This document shows positions 1 to 10,197 of a stretch of 64,000 nt of DNA, piece by piece (positions within the stretch are counted from its first letter, which is position 1; the number at the start of each line of letters is the position of its first letter). The stretch covers positions 12,279,015 through 12,343,014 of the forward strand of contig NC_067118.1 in assembly GCF_021347895.1 (NCBI RefSeq). Reading direction: 5' to 3'. The translations under genes and the position numbers were made by a program. Below the pieces are notes generated by a model, which ran no database searches, was not told the origin of the DNA, and saw only the letters and a program-made list of their open reading frames with translations. Source of the stretch: Acanthochromis polyacanthus (lineage: Eukaryota; Chordata; Actinopteri; Pomacentridae).

Positions 1-53
1 GAACAGCCACAGATTTTTTTTTTTGATAATTATAACCTGTGTTTCTGAAAACA

Positions 54-172
54 TCCAACCATCCATCCATTCTCTACACACTGCTTTATCCTCACTAGGG
101 TCGCGGAGGGGCTGGAGCCTATCCCCGCTGACTCGGGCGAAGGCAGGGGACACCCTGGACAGGTCACCAGTC
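54..172 (-). repeat. Dispersed teleost LINE-tail/SINE-like repeat fragment
   Basis: The segment starts with an (ATCC)n run and continues through 'GGTCGCGGAGGGGCTGGAGC' to a 'CACCCTGGACAGGTCACCAG' block. This arrangement is common at the 3' ends of fish LINEs and their derived short repeats, read here on the minus strand. There is no open frame of note. The family assignment is from memory of fish repeats and is tentative. Similar pieces lie at 21266-21335 and 31905-32160. Confidence 0.55.
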
Positions 173-1257
173 TGTTGTTCTGAAAACAGTCTAAGTCATA
201 ATAAATCACACATTCACTAAGACTTTACATGACATTAAAGTGTAACTGAACTCTCAGTCACGCCAGGTTCTCATGTACTGTCTGAAAACTACATTCTGTT
301 AGTTTAATGATGGTTTTTTAATATAAATTTGGTGTTAAAGTAACAGCAGCATTGATGTGTTTCATCATAGTACAGTCATATAATTGAATTTGCAGCTCAA
401 AAAAACGTTTACATGTTAAGTAAGTCTTTAAGTTTTAAGTTGTACACATAAGATTGTATCATAGTTAATAATGAATACTGTGAAAGAGACAGAGAGAAAG
501 AAATGAAGGCATACAGAGCTCAGACAGCAAAAGGGAAATGAGAGACTATCTCTGGTCCAGCTGGACCACATGGTATAAATATTGCTTTAGTATATCTGAG
601 TCAGAGGTGCACCTGTCACAATAATTACATTTTTGGACAAAATATTATCTGATGTAGTTAATCTTTTAATTTTAAGATAAGTAGACCCTTAATTCTTAAG
701 AATATCCAAGTGTTGGAATTATAGAATGGGATACACGTAAGAAATGTCCCAAATAAAGAGTATCAAAAAATAAAACTACAAATCTGAGACAATAAATAAT
801 ATTATCTGGACTCTGACTCTGTTCAAAATGAAAAAGTAATCATTGTGGCAGGCCTAACATAAGCATAGCAAATGCACATTTAGTAAAACAGTGCATAAGA
901 GAGACAGTCTAGTTTCAATCTAATTTGTTGTTTGATTTAAGAAACATTTTTAACATAGCTAGCATTTCGTTTCTTCAAAGTGTATAAGGTGAACTTTATT
1001 TTTGTTTAAATATTTTCCCCTTTCTACTAGACATACCAAATCACATATTGTGATTGACTTAATAAGAACAACTCATATTTAGGATTGCATGGCAAATACA
1101 AATGATATTTACTTATTTAACATACTTAACAAAGCAGTATTTGCATCAGTTTCATAACGCCTGCTGGCTGGGAACACTCAAAAATGTCTGGAGACTTGGT
1201 TAAATTATTTTTTAATTTGATGTTTTATTTGTGCCACAGTAATGTTGTTTTTAGCTA
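173..1257. other. AT-rich interval without recognised features
   Basis: I see no gene, exon with splice sites or repeat boundary here. The stretch is AT-rich with only short open frames that resemble nothing known to me. Confidence 0.5.
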
Positions 1258-1281
1258 CACGCACACACATGCACATGCACA

Positions 1282-1320
<39 letters not shown>
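1258..1320. repeat. (AC)n microsatellite
   Basis: An imperfect ACGC/ACAC lead-in is followed by about 19 uninterrupted AC units at 1283-1320. It is a typical vertebrate dinucleotide microsatellite and likely length-polymorphic. Confidence 0.95.
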
Positions 1321-1323
<3 letters not shown>

Positions 1324-1780
1324 ATCTGTCCCTGTCAGCTAGCATGTTCTTTAGTTCGACACACACCTACCTCAAAGTTCACAGCTATGAAAAATTTTAA
1401 ATAATGAGGTAAATCATGACGTAAACTCTTTTCTCATAGGATTCAAACAGATAAATATAATGCATAACTTGTATGTTTACGCATTTGTTTTTTTTACCGT
1501 TCCTCTGACAATGCTTGTGCACAACGTTGTGAAGACAAAGAAACAGGAAATTTGGCATCACAAAAACATTACAAGAAACACGCTCTTCACAAAATGAAGC
1601 GGAACAGATCACAAGGTGGCACTGTAGGACTACAATGCCTTGTTAACGCATAAATACAATACTAGGTAGGAGAATATTATTGCAATTTATCAGACATTTA
1701 AATCCATGACAACACGGGGGTCATTTCCCGTGTTGGTTTGCTGTGGTGTTGTGTGATAAAGTGCTGTGAAGTGTCACAAT

Positions 1781-3236
1781 CAGTGGTGTAGTGGTCCCTG
1801 GAGAAGTGGGTATAATTTTCACCTTTTTTTTAATTAAAGTAGTTATTACTGGTCACACAAGCAAACTGGATTAATGTAACATGTATTTATCATGAGGCAA
1901 ACATGGTGTTTCAGTTACTTTTGAACATTTATTTAAATAAAATACTTCAAATATGAAGTTGACAGTGCATCCTTGTTCATATTTCATCATGAATAAAACC
2001 TCAATATTGTTTTAGGTCAAATCTTAAACTACCTGTCCCCATTCTTGTGTTTTTTACTTACTTTAAAATCAACTACCAGCGTAGAGGTTTTCCCACATTA
2101 TCCCAATCTAGCTGGCTTCAGAGTTACGTTAGAATAACGTTAGCCTTTCAAAACGTTAGTCAGACTCGGTCCGACACTCAGTTTAACCCGTTGCGCTTCA
2201 GTTGCGCTTCAGTGTCCCGCCCGCGGTACACTTTGAGATCTGCATAAGCAATTTGCTAAATGTCTGAAACTGCAAACGCGATTATACAAACACTATACGC
2301 CGATGGAAAGCTTAGATTCTCATGAATCCGCCGGTATAAACCACTTTCAGATGTAATTACCACAGCGGGTAATATAAACACATTTGTCCGACAAACAACG
2401 AATATCCATCCATCCGTTCTCTATACACGGCTTCAACGTACACAGCGCGACTCACATTTCCGGGTTCATTATTACACACAGATAAAAATATTCCACAAAA
2501 AACGGCTATAATCCAACCTTGGACATCCAGATGACACAAGCCAGTAAAGTATTTTGTCCAAAACATGTCTTGAAGTCGGTATATAATCCACGAATAGGTC
2601 GTTTTCAAGGAAATGCACCTCGCGATGCGCGTCCAATATTCCCTGTATTTCTCGTCATATTTTTATTTACAAATAGAATATTAGCGATTTTTTTGGACTG
2701 AAAATGGCTGGAATTGACTGCAGCTTTAACCACTGGCAACAAAATATCCTCTCCTTGAAATGTGCAGTCATGTTGCCAGTAGTTTAAAACAATGATTCAT
2801 TTGGAAACCACCTTAAAACTTACCTGAGAATTATATCGTCCATGAAAGTAGGTTCGCTCGATACGTGCCACTCACTTGAAAGGTGTTTATTCTGACTTTC
2901 TCGCATTTCCGCGCATCTTTCAAGCAGACCTGTCAATCAACTGGAGTGCCACAGAGGTGTTAGCAAAATTTTCCTCTGTATGACCCGCCCTACCCTGATT
3001 GGCTCATCCCTAAAGTTAACCAATCGAATCAGTGAAGGTAGCATGTACCAGCCAATTACAGGCAGAGGAGGGTTGTTCATTGCTTCATCATCTTTAAGGA
3101 AAAGAGGGCTACCTGGCACACAGATATTACTGAATGATGCGCACCAGGGAGCATTAGAAGTGGGTATACCCAATGCTAACTGAAAAATAAGTGGGTATAC
3201 GCCGTATACCGCTGTATACCCTGGACTACACCACTG
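1781..3236. mobile_element. Non-autonomous hAT transposon with perfect 8-bp TSD
   Basis: The left end begins CAGTGGTGTAGTGGTCCCTG and the right end, reversed, begins CAGTGGTGTAGTCCAGGGTA, so the two are terminal inverted repeats with a few mismatches. The element is flanked on both sides by GTCACAAT (1773-1780 and 3237-3244), an exact 8-bp target-site duplication, which is the hAT signature. No transposase is encoded over its 1456 bp. The right part carries several CCAAT-like boxes, and a short (ATCC)n piece lies near 2404-2434. The terminal repeat with GTATAC tracts is common in fish. The boundaries are firm and the family is inferred from the duplication length. Confidence 0.85.
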
Positions 3237-3244
3237 GTCACAAT

Positions 3245-3874
3245 GAGTGTGTACGCTGCATAGGTCAGCTACGTAGTAGGATATCCCGTCAGTAATCCCC
3301 GTTTTTAATCAAATATTCCAGTAATGGGACTAAATCTTTTTTTTTTTTACAGATTAAAGTTACCTTTTTTGTGTCCTAATTATGTAACAGTGTTACATGC
3401 AATCTGTTACTCCCCAACCCTGTTTCCTAATGACACATTTCATGACAATGGTGTTGCATGCCTTGGCCTTTTTAAAGTAGCAAGTTCAGTAATGGCTGTA
3501 AATAAACAATGCACAAAACGATCTGTTTTTTATTTATATAACTTCAGGAGGTTGTACATAGTACCTGGTTGGCTAACTGGCTAGATGGAGTTGTGAGCAT
3601 TTATTTCTCAATATCAAAAAGAAAAGCTGAAGAGAAAATTTCTCTCTAATATTGTAAGATCTTGACCTTACATTGTCAAGTGCCCCAACTTGACATACTG
3701 TATGATGTTTTGGCACCATATAAATAAAATGGTATTGAATTGGATAATTGTGTGTAATTTGCATAAAATTGGGGGACGTTTGTAAATCAATAAAATAGGG
3801 CCCACAATCAAATTTTTGGGTACATCAAATGTGGCGAGTGTAGCGAGGAGGACTAATTTAAGATGTGAGGGGGA
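3245..3874. other. Interval without recognised features
   Basis: I find no gene or repeat boundary between the two flanking hAT elements. The sequence is AT-rich with only short frames. Confidence 0.4.
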
Positions 3875-4139
3875 GGTTACAGCAGGCATGTCCAAAGTCC
3901 GGCCAGGGGGTCAAATCCGGAATTTCATATGGCCCGCAGCCTCTGTCGTAAAATGTATCACTTGTGAAGAATTTGTGACCAGGGTATAAATACACATGTA
4001 AAAAACTATTTTAGATTTTACCACAAGGTGGCAGCATGACCCATTCTGACCATAGGCTGTACAGAATGGACACCGGGATCTGTGCAGTAGAGTTCGGCAG
4101 GAAAGTCATTGTGATGTCTATTGTACAGTTTGCTTCTGA

Positions 4140-4620
4140 CCCTTCAAAACTGTTAAGTCTGTTAAGAAAAGGAAAGCTGGGAACAGGAGGAAACTGAAGT
4201 ATTTTTTTTAACTGAAATACAGAACAACTGCATTTGCCTGATTTGCCAAGAGACTGTAGCTGTTAATAAGGAATTCAGTGTCAACATGCTAATGTCTATG
4301 ACAGGCTACTGCAGCGAAAAACTGAAGCAAGTGGAAGCTGTGTTGTTACAGTAGCACTTTTTTTTACAAGAACGAGTCAGTCGAATAAAAATCCTATAAA
4401 GGCAAGCTACGAGGTGGCGACTTTAATTGCAAGCACTGCAAATCTTTTTCCGATGGTGAATTCATAAAGACTGTGTTATGAAAATGGTTGAGAATATCTG
4501 CCCTGAGAAGAAGCAAGAGTTTGTCAAAGTTTGCCTGGCACGAAACATTGAAGTGCGGGGAATTGAACTGGTCAAAACCTGTTACAAACATCTGAACATA
4601 TGGAATTTGCACTTCATTAT
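4140..4620 (+). pseudogene. hAT transposase remnant (GTF2IRD2/ZBED-like)
   Basis: Conceptual plus-strand translation in shifting frames gives pieces such as KKRKAGNRRKLKYFF, NPIKASYEVATLIA, and, further on in other frames, segments resembling SFSDGEFIK and CPEKKQEFVKVCLARNIEV. In order they resemble the N-terminal half of the hAT transposases related to GTF2IRD2 and ZBED proteins, which bind transposon ends through a BED-type finger. Several stops and frameshifts break the frame, and the catalytic C-terminal part is absent or unrecognisable. The position inside a pair of hAT-type ends supports the call. I assign it by remembered family resemblance only. Confidence 0.55.
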
Positions 4621-4718
4621 AAGTTGAATGTTGGTGTTTTGTTCCTGTTCACATGTGTTAGGCAAGATTAATTACCAATAAGAAAAACCAAGTGACTTTG
4701 GTAAGACCTGTTTAGATT

Positions 4719-4722
<4 letters not shown>

Positions 4723-4757
<35 letters not shown>
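4723..4757. repeat. (AT)n microsatellite
   Basis: An uninterrupted AT run of about 17 units lies inside the degraded hAT element. Confidence 0.95.
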
Positions 4758-4761
<4 letters not shown>

Positions 4762-5375
4762 CTGCATTTACGAATGAATCAAAATTTTTCAGGAAAAAAC
4801 CTCTCTTCTTCAACATGCTTTGGCATATGCCAACCTTACACTCCCAATGCTTTGGTCACCCTTAATGACAGGATGTCTCTATACAGAGACGAGTGCTAAT
4901 CTGTCCACTGTACTGATCCCTCCTCTTAAAGTTTATGGAAACTTTTCATTTTGTACATGTACAAAATGAAAAATGAGTCATTTGCAATGACATTTCCATC
5001 ACATAGCCAAATTGCATTTGATGTTAATGGTTCAGAGAATGTCGGGCAGAATGGTTGGCCCTCGTGCATGTTAACCTCATCAAATCTGGCCCTCTGAAAA
5101 AAGATTGGACACTTCCCTGGCTTAAAGCTGGGGCTGTTGCAGCATGGCCCGATCACTCTCGCTGACAACGCCATCTAGGATGCAACTCTCAAGGAGAGTT
5201 CTACCTCTGGCAGTTTCTCAGAGGCACACATGTTTGTGACACCAGAAAGTACGAGACGTAGTTGTTCCAGTGAAATACAAAAGTTTATTTAAACGATCAA
5301 TTAAAACAATTATATTAAGAACAGAGGAGGGGAAGTGCAACTGCTCAGAGGCTGGCTGACCATGTGGTATAATTA

Positions 5376-6049
5376 CACTGACAGTCATTAAAAACTTTGA
5401 GACCATATTTTTCAACATAATTTTTATTTTGAAGCCCAAAACTGAATTTTCTTCATATGAGTCATTTGTTTAGCATATTGGCATACAGAAACAGAAGTCT
5501 AAAGTTTCAACAATGATTTCAAAAATAAAGAATTTCACAAAAGAAAACGGCACCTGTCAAACACAAAGTCACAACAGTCAATATCGAGTATGGCCTCCAT
5601 TTGCTTCGATGCAGGCAGCAATCCGTCGGCGCATGCTTTGGACCAGGCTTCTGATTGTGGGTTGGGAACAGCCCATACACCTGGCTACATCACTGTAGCT
5701 CAAACCGGCCTCCACCATACCCAGTGCCCGGAGACGTTGTTCATGTGATAGATGTGGCATGATGCTGTTCACTGGACTAACAATGGTGGCCTTTTTTGGG
5801 CCTTTATATAGGCCTTCAAAACCCATTCTCAAATTGTGCAGATACTCACTGAGTATTGCTTGGTGTGTATTTGGTTCACTTTTGCAAAGTGATCAACCCA
5901 TGTGCAATGAATCATGACAAAATGACAACTCATCATCTCAACTACCAGGGCACTAGATCATCAGTAAATCCACAATGAATAATTACAACCCCCCTACAAG
6001 TAGAATTCTGCGTACATTTCTACCTCAAAGTTCCTATTGACTGTCAGTA
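5376..6049 (-). mobile_element. Internally deleted Tc1/mariner element
   Basis: The left end starts CACTGACAGTCATTAAAAAC after a TA. The right end, reversed, starts with ACTGACAGTCAATAGGAACT next to another TA, so the element has terminal inverted repeats and TA target sites. Its 674 bp are about half of a full Tc1-like transposon. The single open frame at 5578-5832 keeps only the two ends of a transposase, so this is a deletion derivative mobilisable only in trans. Confidence 0.8.
5578..5832 (-). pseudogene. Fused N- and C-terminal remnant of a Tc1-like transposase
   Basis: The 84-residue open frame contains, from about residue 25, MPHLSHEQRLRALGMVEAG followed by GCSQPTIRSLV, the first helix-turn-helix of a Tc1-like DNA-binding domain. 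It then passes directly to SMRRRIAACIEANGGHTRY, which is the usual end of such transposases. The whole catalytic DDE core, normally about 250 residues, is missing without breaking the frame. The likely native start is the internal methionine of MPHLS; the first 24 codons are probably leader. If translated, the product could bind the element's ends but could not cut DNA. The frame is uninterrupted and ends in a proper stop. Confidence 0.75.
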
Positions 6050-6051
6050 TA

Positions 6052-6379
6052 CATTACAGAAAACAAAAACAGTCCCTAAAACACCACAACTACCAAATTA
6101 ACAAAAAAGAAGAAATCAATCTGAATTAAACATTAAACAAATACACGCCACAGGCCCAAACCAAAAGAAATAACAAAACCCAAAAACCCAGCAATAAAGG
6201 AGTATAGTCAGCTGTCTAAACCATAAAAACAAACAGAGTTAAAGCGGGTGACAATAAAAGAAAAACAAACAAAAAACCCAAATCCCAAACTGCTTCGTCT
6301 GCGCTGACGCTGTGAGGAGGCAGACGAGGCAGAGATTTAACGGCAAGGCTAGCTCTAGTTAGCCATGTAGCGAAGCAGA
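6052..6379. other. A-rich flank of the Gypsy insertion, no gene seen
   Basis: The sequence is A-rich at first and then mixed, with no recognised exon or repeat. Its last bases, ATGG at 6380-6383, form one copy of the target duplication of the LTR retrotransposon. Confidence 0.5.
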
Positions 6380-6383
6380 ATGG

Positions 6384-8060
6384 TGTAACGCTTTAGGGCT
6401 AGGCGGTTGACTACGGCTACATTAGCTGCAACAGAAGACTGTTCTTTAAGGAGCCCAGGGTGTGAATGACGCACCAGAGTCAATATTTGCGTTTTGATAT
6501 ATGTATTAGAAGGTTGTTGTTTTTTTTAAACAGACATGAGACAAAGGGGAAAAAAACACACAATAAATAACCAAAAACAAACCAATGTAAGTACAAAGTG
6601 CGCCCAAAATACTTTAACATAAATAGTCCATTGACATCTACTTTACTGTGCAAAATCCACAGCAACAACGATCCACGAGTATCCAGAATTCGATCTGAGG
6701 TTCCATCCAAGAGTTTGGTGGGAAAAAGAAAACTGATACTCCTACCAGAATGGGTTCTAGCTCGCCATGGGTTGAGGATTTGGGGGGAGTTACAATGATG
6801 AATGTACGGAGTCCATATGAAGGATGGTGCTTGAAAGTTTCACAGATGATGGAATGACGTAGAGGTGACTCAGTCCCTCTAAAAAACCTGACCTATAAGA
6901 AGGTCAATAGATCATGTAAGTATTTAATTCATCAGTCAAAATATCCAAGTTACTAAAAAAATGTAACCAACTTAAAGTAGGATCTTAACTGTTTTTTTAA
7001 CTTAAGTTATTGTTTGAAATAACTAAAAATGACCAAAATAAGTCAAATGAAAATAATCAATTTGATTAATAGAATAATCAATCCATAAATAAATTATAAA
7101 AGTAATTCACATCGCTAAAGTATTTTAATAATACTGAAAAGGTAATATTAACAAAAGCAAATCTTAAAGCTAAAGTTAAATGCTAAAGCTGAAGCTAAGT
7201 ACTAAGGCTACAGCTAAAGCTAATTGCTAAAACGAAGTTCAAAGCTTCAGCTACATACCAACTGTTAGCTGAGACTACAGCCGAATCATCAGCTGGACCA
7301 AAGTTGACTGAAAGTTGGGTCAGACTGAGTGTACACTTCACATTATATTCATGACAAACACTTCAAAATACTCAAGCAGAGTAAAAGAGTATATATCATC
7401 CATGAATAACGTGCTTAACATATTCTTAAATTCACAGTATTCAAGATGGTTCAAGTATTGCGCAATTATCAAAAAGAGTAGCTACGTCAGGTTCAGTTTA
7501 TTCAATGCTACCAAAGCTAATAATACTTTTAGCAGCGGTCAGGAAAGTTCTAAAAAACCGCACCAACCATAAAAAACACCCAAAATAAACGGATGCATCT
7601 ATCAATCAATATAACATCTACAATTCGGCTGGGGTAAATCATCATTATGTCATCTTTTACCTTCAGGATGGAATGTTTGTAGCGTAGCGTCTGGAGCGGC
7701 TAAGCGGTCTCAGTGTGTGTGTTTGTAAGGAGAGTTTTGCATACTTCCGAGGCTCCCGACTCTGTTTTAAAACATTGCTTACATGAGTAACCACACGACG
7801 ATCTGTTGCATATTCAACAAATGTGGAGTTATATTTAACCAACTCACCGATTGTTGAGGTCTAAAGTAATGTTTTCGATGAGAAAACAGCAGTTCTTTGC
7901 AACGCAATGAGCCAAGCCACAATGCCACAGCCACAGCGGAGACAGAGGAGGAGGAAGTGAACTCCGTGACTCCTGATATATAGGGTGTCAGGTGTTTGGG
8001 GAACACAGGAAGGGGACCCGCAAAAATAAAAGTCACCAGGTATATTATATGCGGGTTACA
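6384..8060 (-). repeat. 3' LTR of the Gypsy element
   Basis: It is nearly identical to 14320-15997 and bounded by the short inverted repeat TGTAAC/GTTACA. An array of degenerate GCTAAA/GCTAAG units lies at about 7154-7260. On the minus strand a TATA-like CTATATATC lies around 7976-7984. Confidence 0.93.
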
Positions 8061-10197
8061 GGTTCCCCCCTATACTCAGGTACGTCCTCGTACATGCAGG
8101 TGGTTGACAGCACACAGCATGTTCACAGGTGGTAGGTGTCAAAGGTGCCTCCTCGAGCTGTAGCACAGAGGTGAAGGCAGTACTGAGTCCTTGGAACAGG
8201 GACTGGATGCTGTGCAGAAGTGGATGCCCAGGTTTCGTATACTGCAGACGAGAAGGAGGTCGGCGTATTCGAGTAGGACGACGGACCGGCTGCTCGAATT
8301 CAGGACTTGAGATCTCAGGAGCAGTGGACGGTTCAGAGTCACTAGAGATGCTGATAGGCTCAGGAGAATTTACCCATTCTGGCTGAGAGGAGGTGCTTTC
8401 CTCTTGATTGTCCCAGTCAACAGCAGGATCTGGTTGTGGTTCGGCTAAGGGTTCTGCATCCGCATCCATTGATTCCAATTCTGGTTCAAGATCACTTCGG
8501 GGTTCCGGTTCAGACTCCTGATCCATTCCGACAATTTCCTCTTCAGTGACGTTCTGTGGACGCTGGCCAGGCGAGATCACAGGTTCAACTACAGGAGGAA
8601 GTGGAGGTGCAGGAGCAGGTAAGTCGATCGTGGTTGTAAACCTGGCAGGGCTGGAGCCGGAGGTATCAGGTACAAATATATCTTGCAGATCATGTTCAGG
8701 GTCTGGAATGTCTGTGTTTTCTGGAGTCACTGGGGTTGGCAACGTCACTGGTGTTTGGTTTTGCTTTACTTTTTCTGCTATGGGAACTGATGACAGGTAA
8801 CCACAGGGCAGCAGCAGGTCTCGATGGAGGGTTCTGATGGGACGACCTTTAAACTCTGGCTTGACTGTGTATACTGGAAGAATGCCGGCTTTCTTCTGGA
8901 TGATATACACGTCTGGTTCCCACCGGTCTGCAAGCTTGTGCTTACCACGTACTTTGACATTTCTCACCAGAACTCGGTCCCCAACTGAGAGATCTGACAC
9001 CGTAACGTGTTTGTCAAATCTCACTTTGTTTCTCCCCATAACCTTCTCTGCATTCTCTGTTGCGATCTTGTAGCTTTCTTCAAGATGGGACTTAAGCTTT
9101 TCAACGTACTGTGAATGAGATGTTGACGTTTTCTCAGACACAGGCAGCCCAAAAGCTAAGTCAACTGGAAGGCGGGGTTGTCGACCAAACAGCAGTTCGT
9201 AGGGGGAGTAGCCAGTGACGTCATTTTTCGTACAGTTGTAAGCGTGTACAAGGGGCTTGACGTAGTCTTTCCAGTGAGTCTTTTCTTGTTCTTGCAATGT
9301 GCCCAACATGTTCAAGAGTGTTCTATTGAATCGTTCCACAGGGTTGCCACGTGGGTGGTAAGGTGTGGTTCTGATCTTGTGGATTCCGGCCATTTGACAA
9401 AGCTCTTTGATGGTGTGTGATTCAAAATCTGGCCCTTGGTCACTGTGGAGCCGTTCTGGGATTCCATAGTGAACCAAGAAGTTATCCCACAGGGCCTTCG
9501 CTACCGTCTTGGCCTTTTGATTCGGGGTTGGCACTGCTACAGCATACTTAGTAAAGTGATCTGTTATTACAAGTACGTTCTTGGTGTTGCTCCGGTCCGG
9601 TTCTATTGATAAAAAGTCCATGCAAACAAGTTCGAGTGGATGTGACGTTTTGATATGGACAAGGGGTGCAGCTTTTTCAGGTTGCGCTTTTCTGCGGATG
9701 CATCTCTCGCAGGACTTTATTTTATTTCTGGCATCTGCTGCCATTCTTGGCCAGAAGAAACGGGTTCTGACAAGGTCCAGTGTTCTCTCAGTGCCCAGAT
9801 GGCCCATCCAATCGTGCAGCTGGAAGAGTACCTCAGGCCGACACGCCTCTGGGAGTATGAGTTGGTAAGTCGGCTCACCTCCGATGGTCCTCCTCCTGAC
9901 GAGAACATTTTTATGGAGCTCCAGACGTGTTAGCTCTCGCAGGAGTAGTGGCAGATCGGGGAGCTGCTCCCTTAAGGATGGCGGCGGGGTCTCGCCTCTC
10001 TCCAGTTGGGCAATGACGTGCTGAATGACTGGATCGGCTCGTTGCTTTGCAGCAATCTCAACATCGGAGAGGGATGGCACAATAGGTGAAGAGAACTGCA
10101 AGTCATTCACGAAACTGTCTGGCAGGCTGTCAGCATTGATGGAGAGCGTTTGCACAAGAGCGGCAACTTGGTCTTGGTCGGGTGAACTGTACACCAA
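8056..10197 (-). CDS. Integrase part of Gypsy Pol
   Basis: This 713-residue frame carries a complete retroelement integrase. The zinc-binding HHCC module is seen as H128, H133, C163 and C166 (KSCERC). The catalytic triad is D194 in CMDFLSIEP, D253 in SDQGPDF and E288 in NPVERFNRTL. A GPY/F-like module follows near residues 410-470 (RWEPDVYII through LLPCGYL). The last 230 residues are rich in Pro, Glu, Asp and Ser and end at a stop whose TAA lies within the first LTR bases. The enzyme inserts the cDNA copy into chromosomes. It is in a different frame from RT, overlapping it by about 90 bp, so the true start is a continuation of Pol and the listed methionine is only the first in frame. All catalytic residues are intact. 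Confidence 0.92.
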   Translation of the reverse strand: MVYSSPDQDQVAALVQTLSINADSLPDSFVNDLQFSSPIVPSLSDVEIAAKQRADPVIQHVIAQLERGETPPPSLREQLPDLPLLLRELTRLELHKNVLVRRRTIGGEPTYQLILPEACRPEVLFQLHDWMGHLGTERTLDLVRTRFFWPRMAADARNKIKSCERCIRRKAQPEKAAPLVHIKTSHPLELVCMDFLSIEPDRSNTKNVLVITDHFTKYAVAVPTPNQKAKTVAKALWDNFLVHYGIPERLHSDQGPDFESHTIKELCQMAGIHKIRTTPYHPRGNPVERFNRTLLNMLGTLQEQEKTHWKDYVKPLVHAYNCTKNDVTGYSPYELLFGRQPRLPVDLAFGLPVSEKTSTSHSQYVEKLKSHLEESYKIATENAEKVMGRNKVRFDKHVTVSDLSVGDRVLVRNVKVRGKHKLADRWEPDVYIIQKKAGILPVYTVKPEFKGRPIRTLHRDLLLPCGYLSSVPIAEKVKQNQTPVTLPTPVTPENTDIPDPEHDLQDIFVPDTSGSSPARFTTTIDLPAPAPPLPPVVEPVISPGQRPQNVTEEEIVGMDQESEPEPRSDLEPELESMDADAEPLAEPQPDPAVDWDNQEESTSSQPEWVNSPEPISISSDSEPSTAPEISSPEFEQPVRRPTRIRRPPSRLQYTKPGHPLLHSIQSLFQGLSTAFTSVLQLEEAPLTPTTCEHAVCCQPPACTRTYLSIGGNL
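8061..8074 (-). promoter_or_regulatory. Polypurine tract for plus-strand priming
   Basis: Read on the minus strand, the bases immediately upstream of the 3' LTR are AGGGGGGAACC, a purine run directly abutting TGTAACCC. This is where the second-strand primer of LTR retrotransposons is made. The same bases encode the last integrase residues before the stop. Confidence 0.8.

Larger units (their letters stand above)
3883..5119 (+). mobile_element. Degraded hAT transposon
   Basis: The left end CAGGCATGTCCAAAGTCCGG and the reversed right end CAGGGAAGTGTCCAATC are related hAT-type termini. The 8-bp flanks GGTTACAG (3875-3882) and GCTTAAAG (5120-5127) agree at 6 of 8 positions and look like an aged duplication. 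The interior holds transposase remnants around 4130-4620 and an AT microsatellite. Mismatched ends and stop codons point to an old, inactive copy. Confidence 0.65.

Noticed and set aside
1283..1320. CRISPR-like or satellite array
   Set aside because: It is a simple AC dinucleotide run; no repeat-spacer structure exists anywhere in the window.
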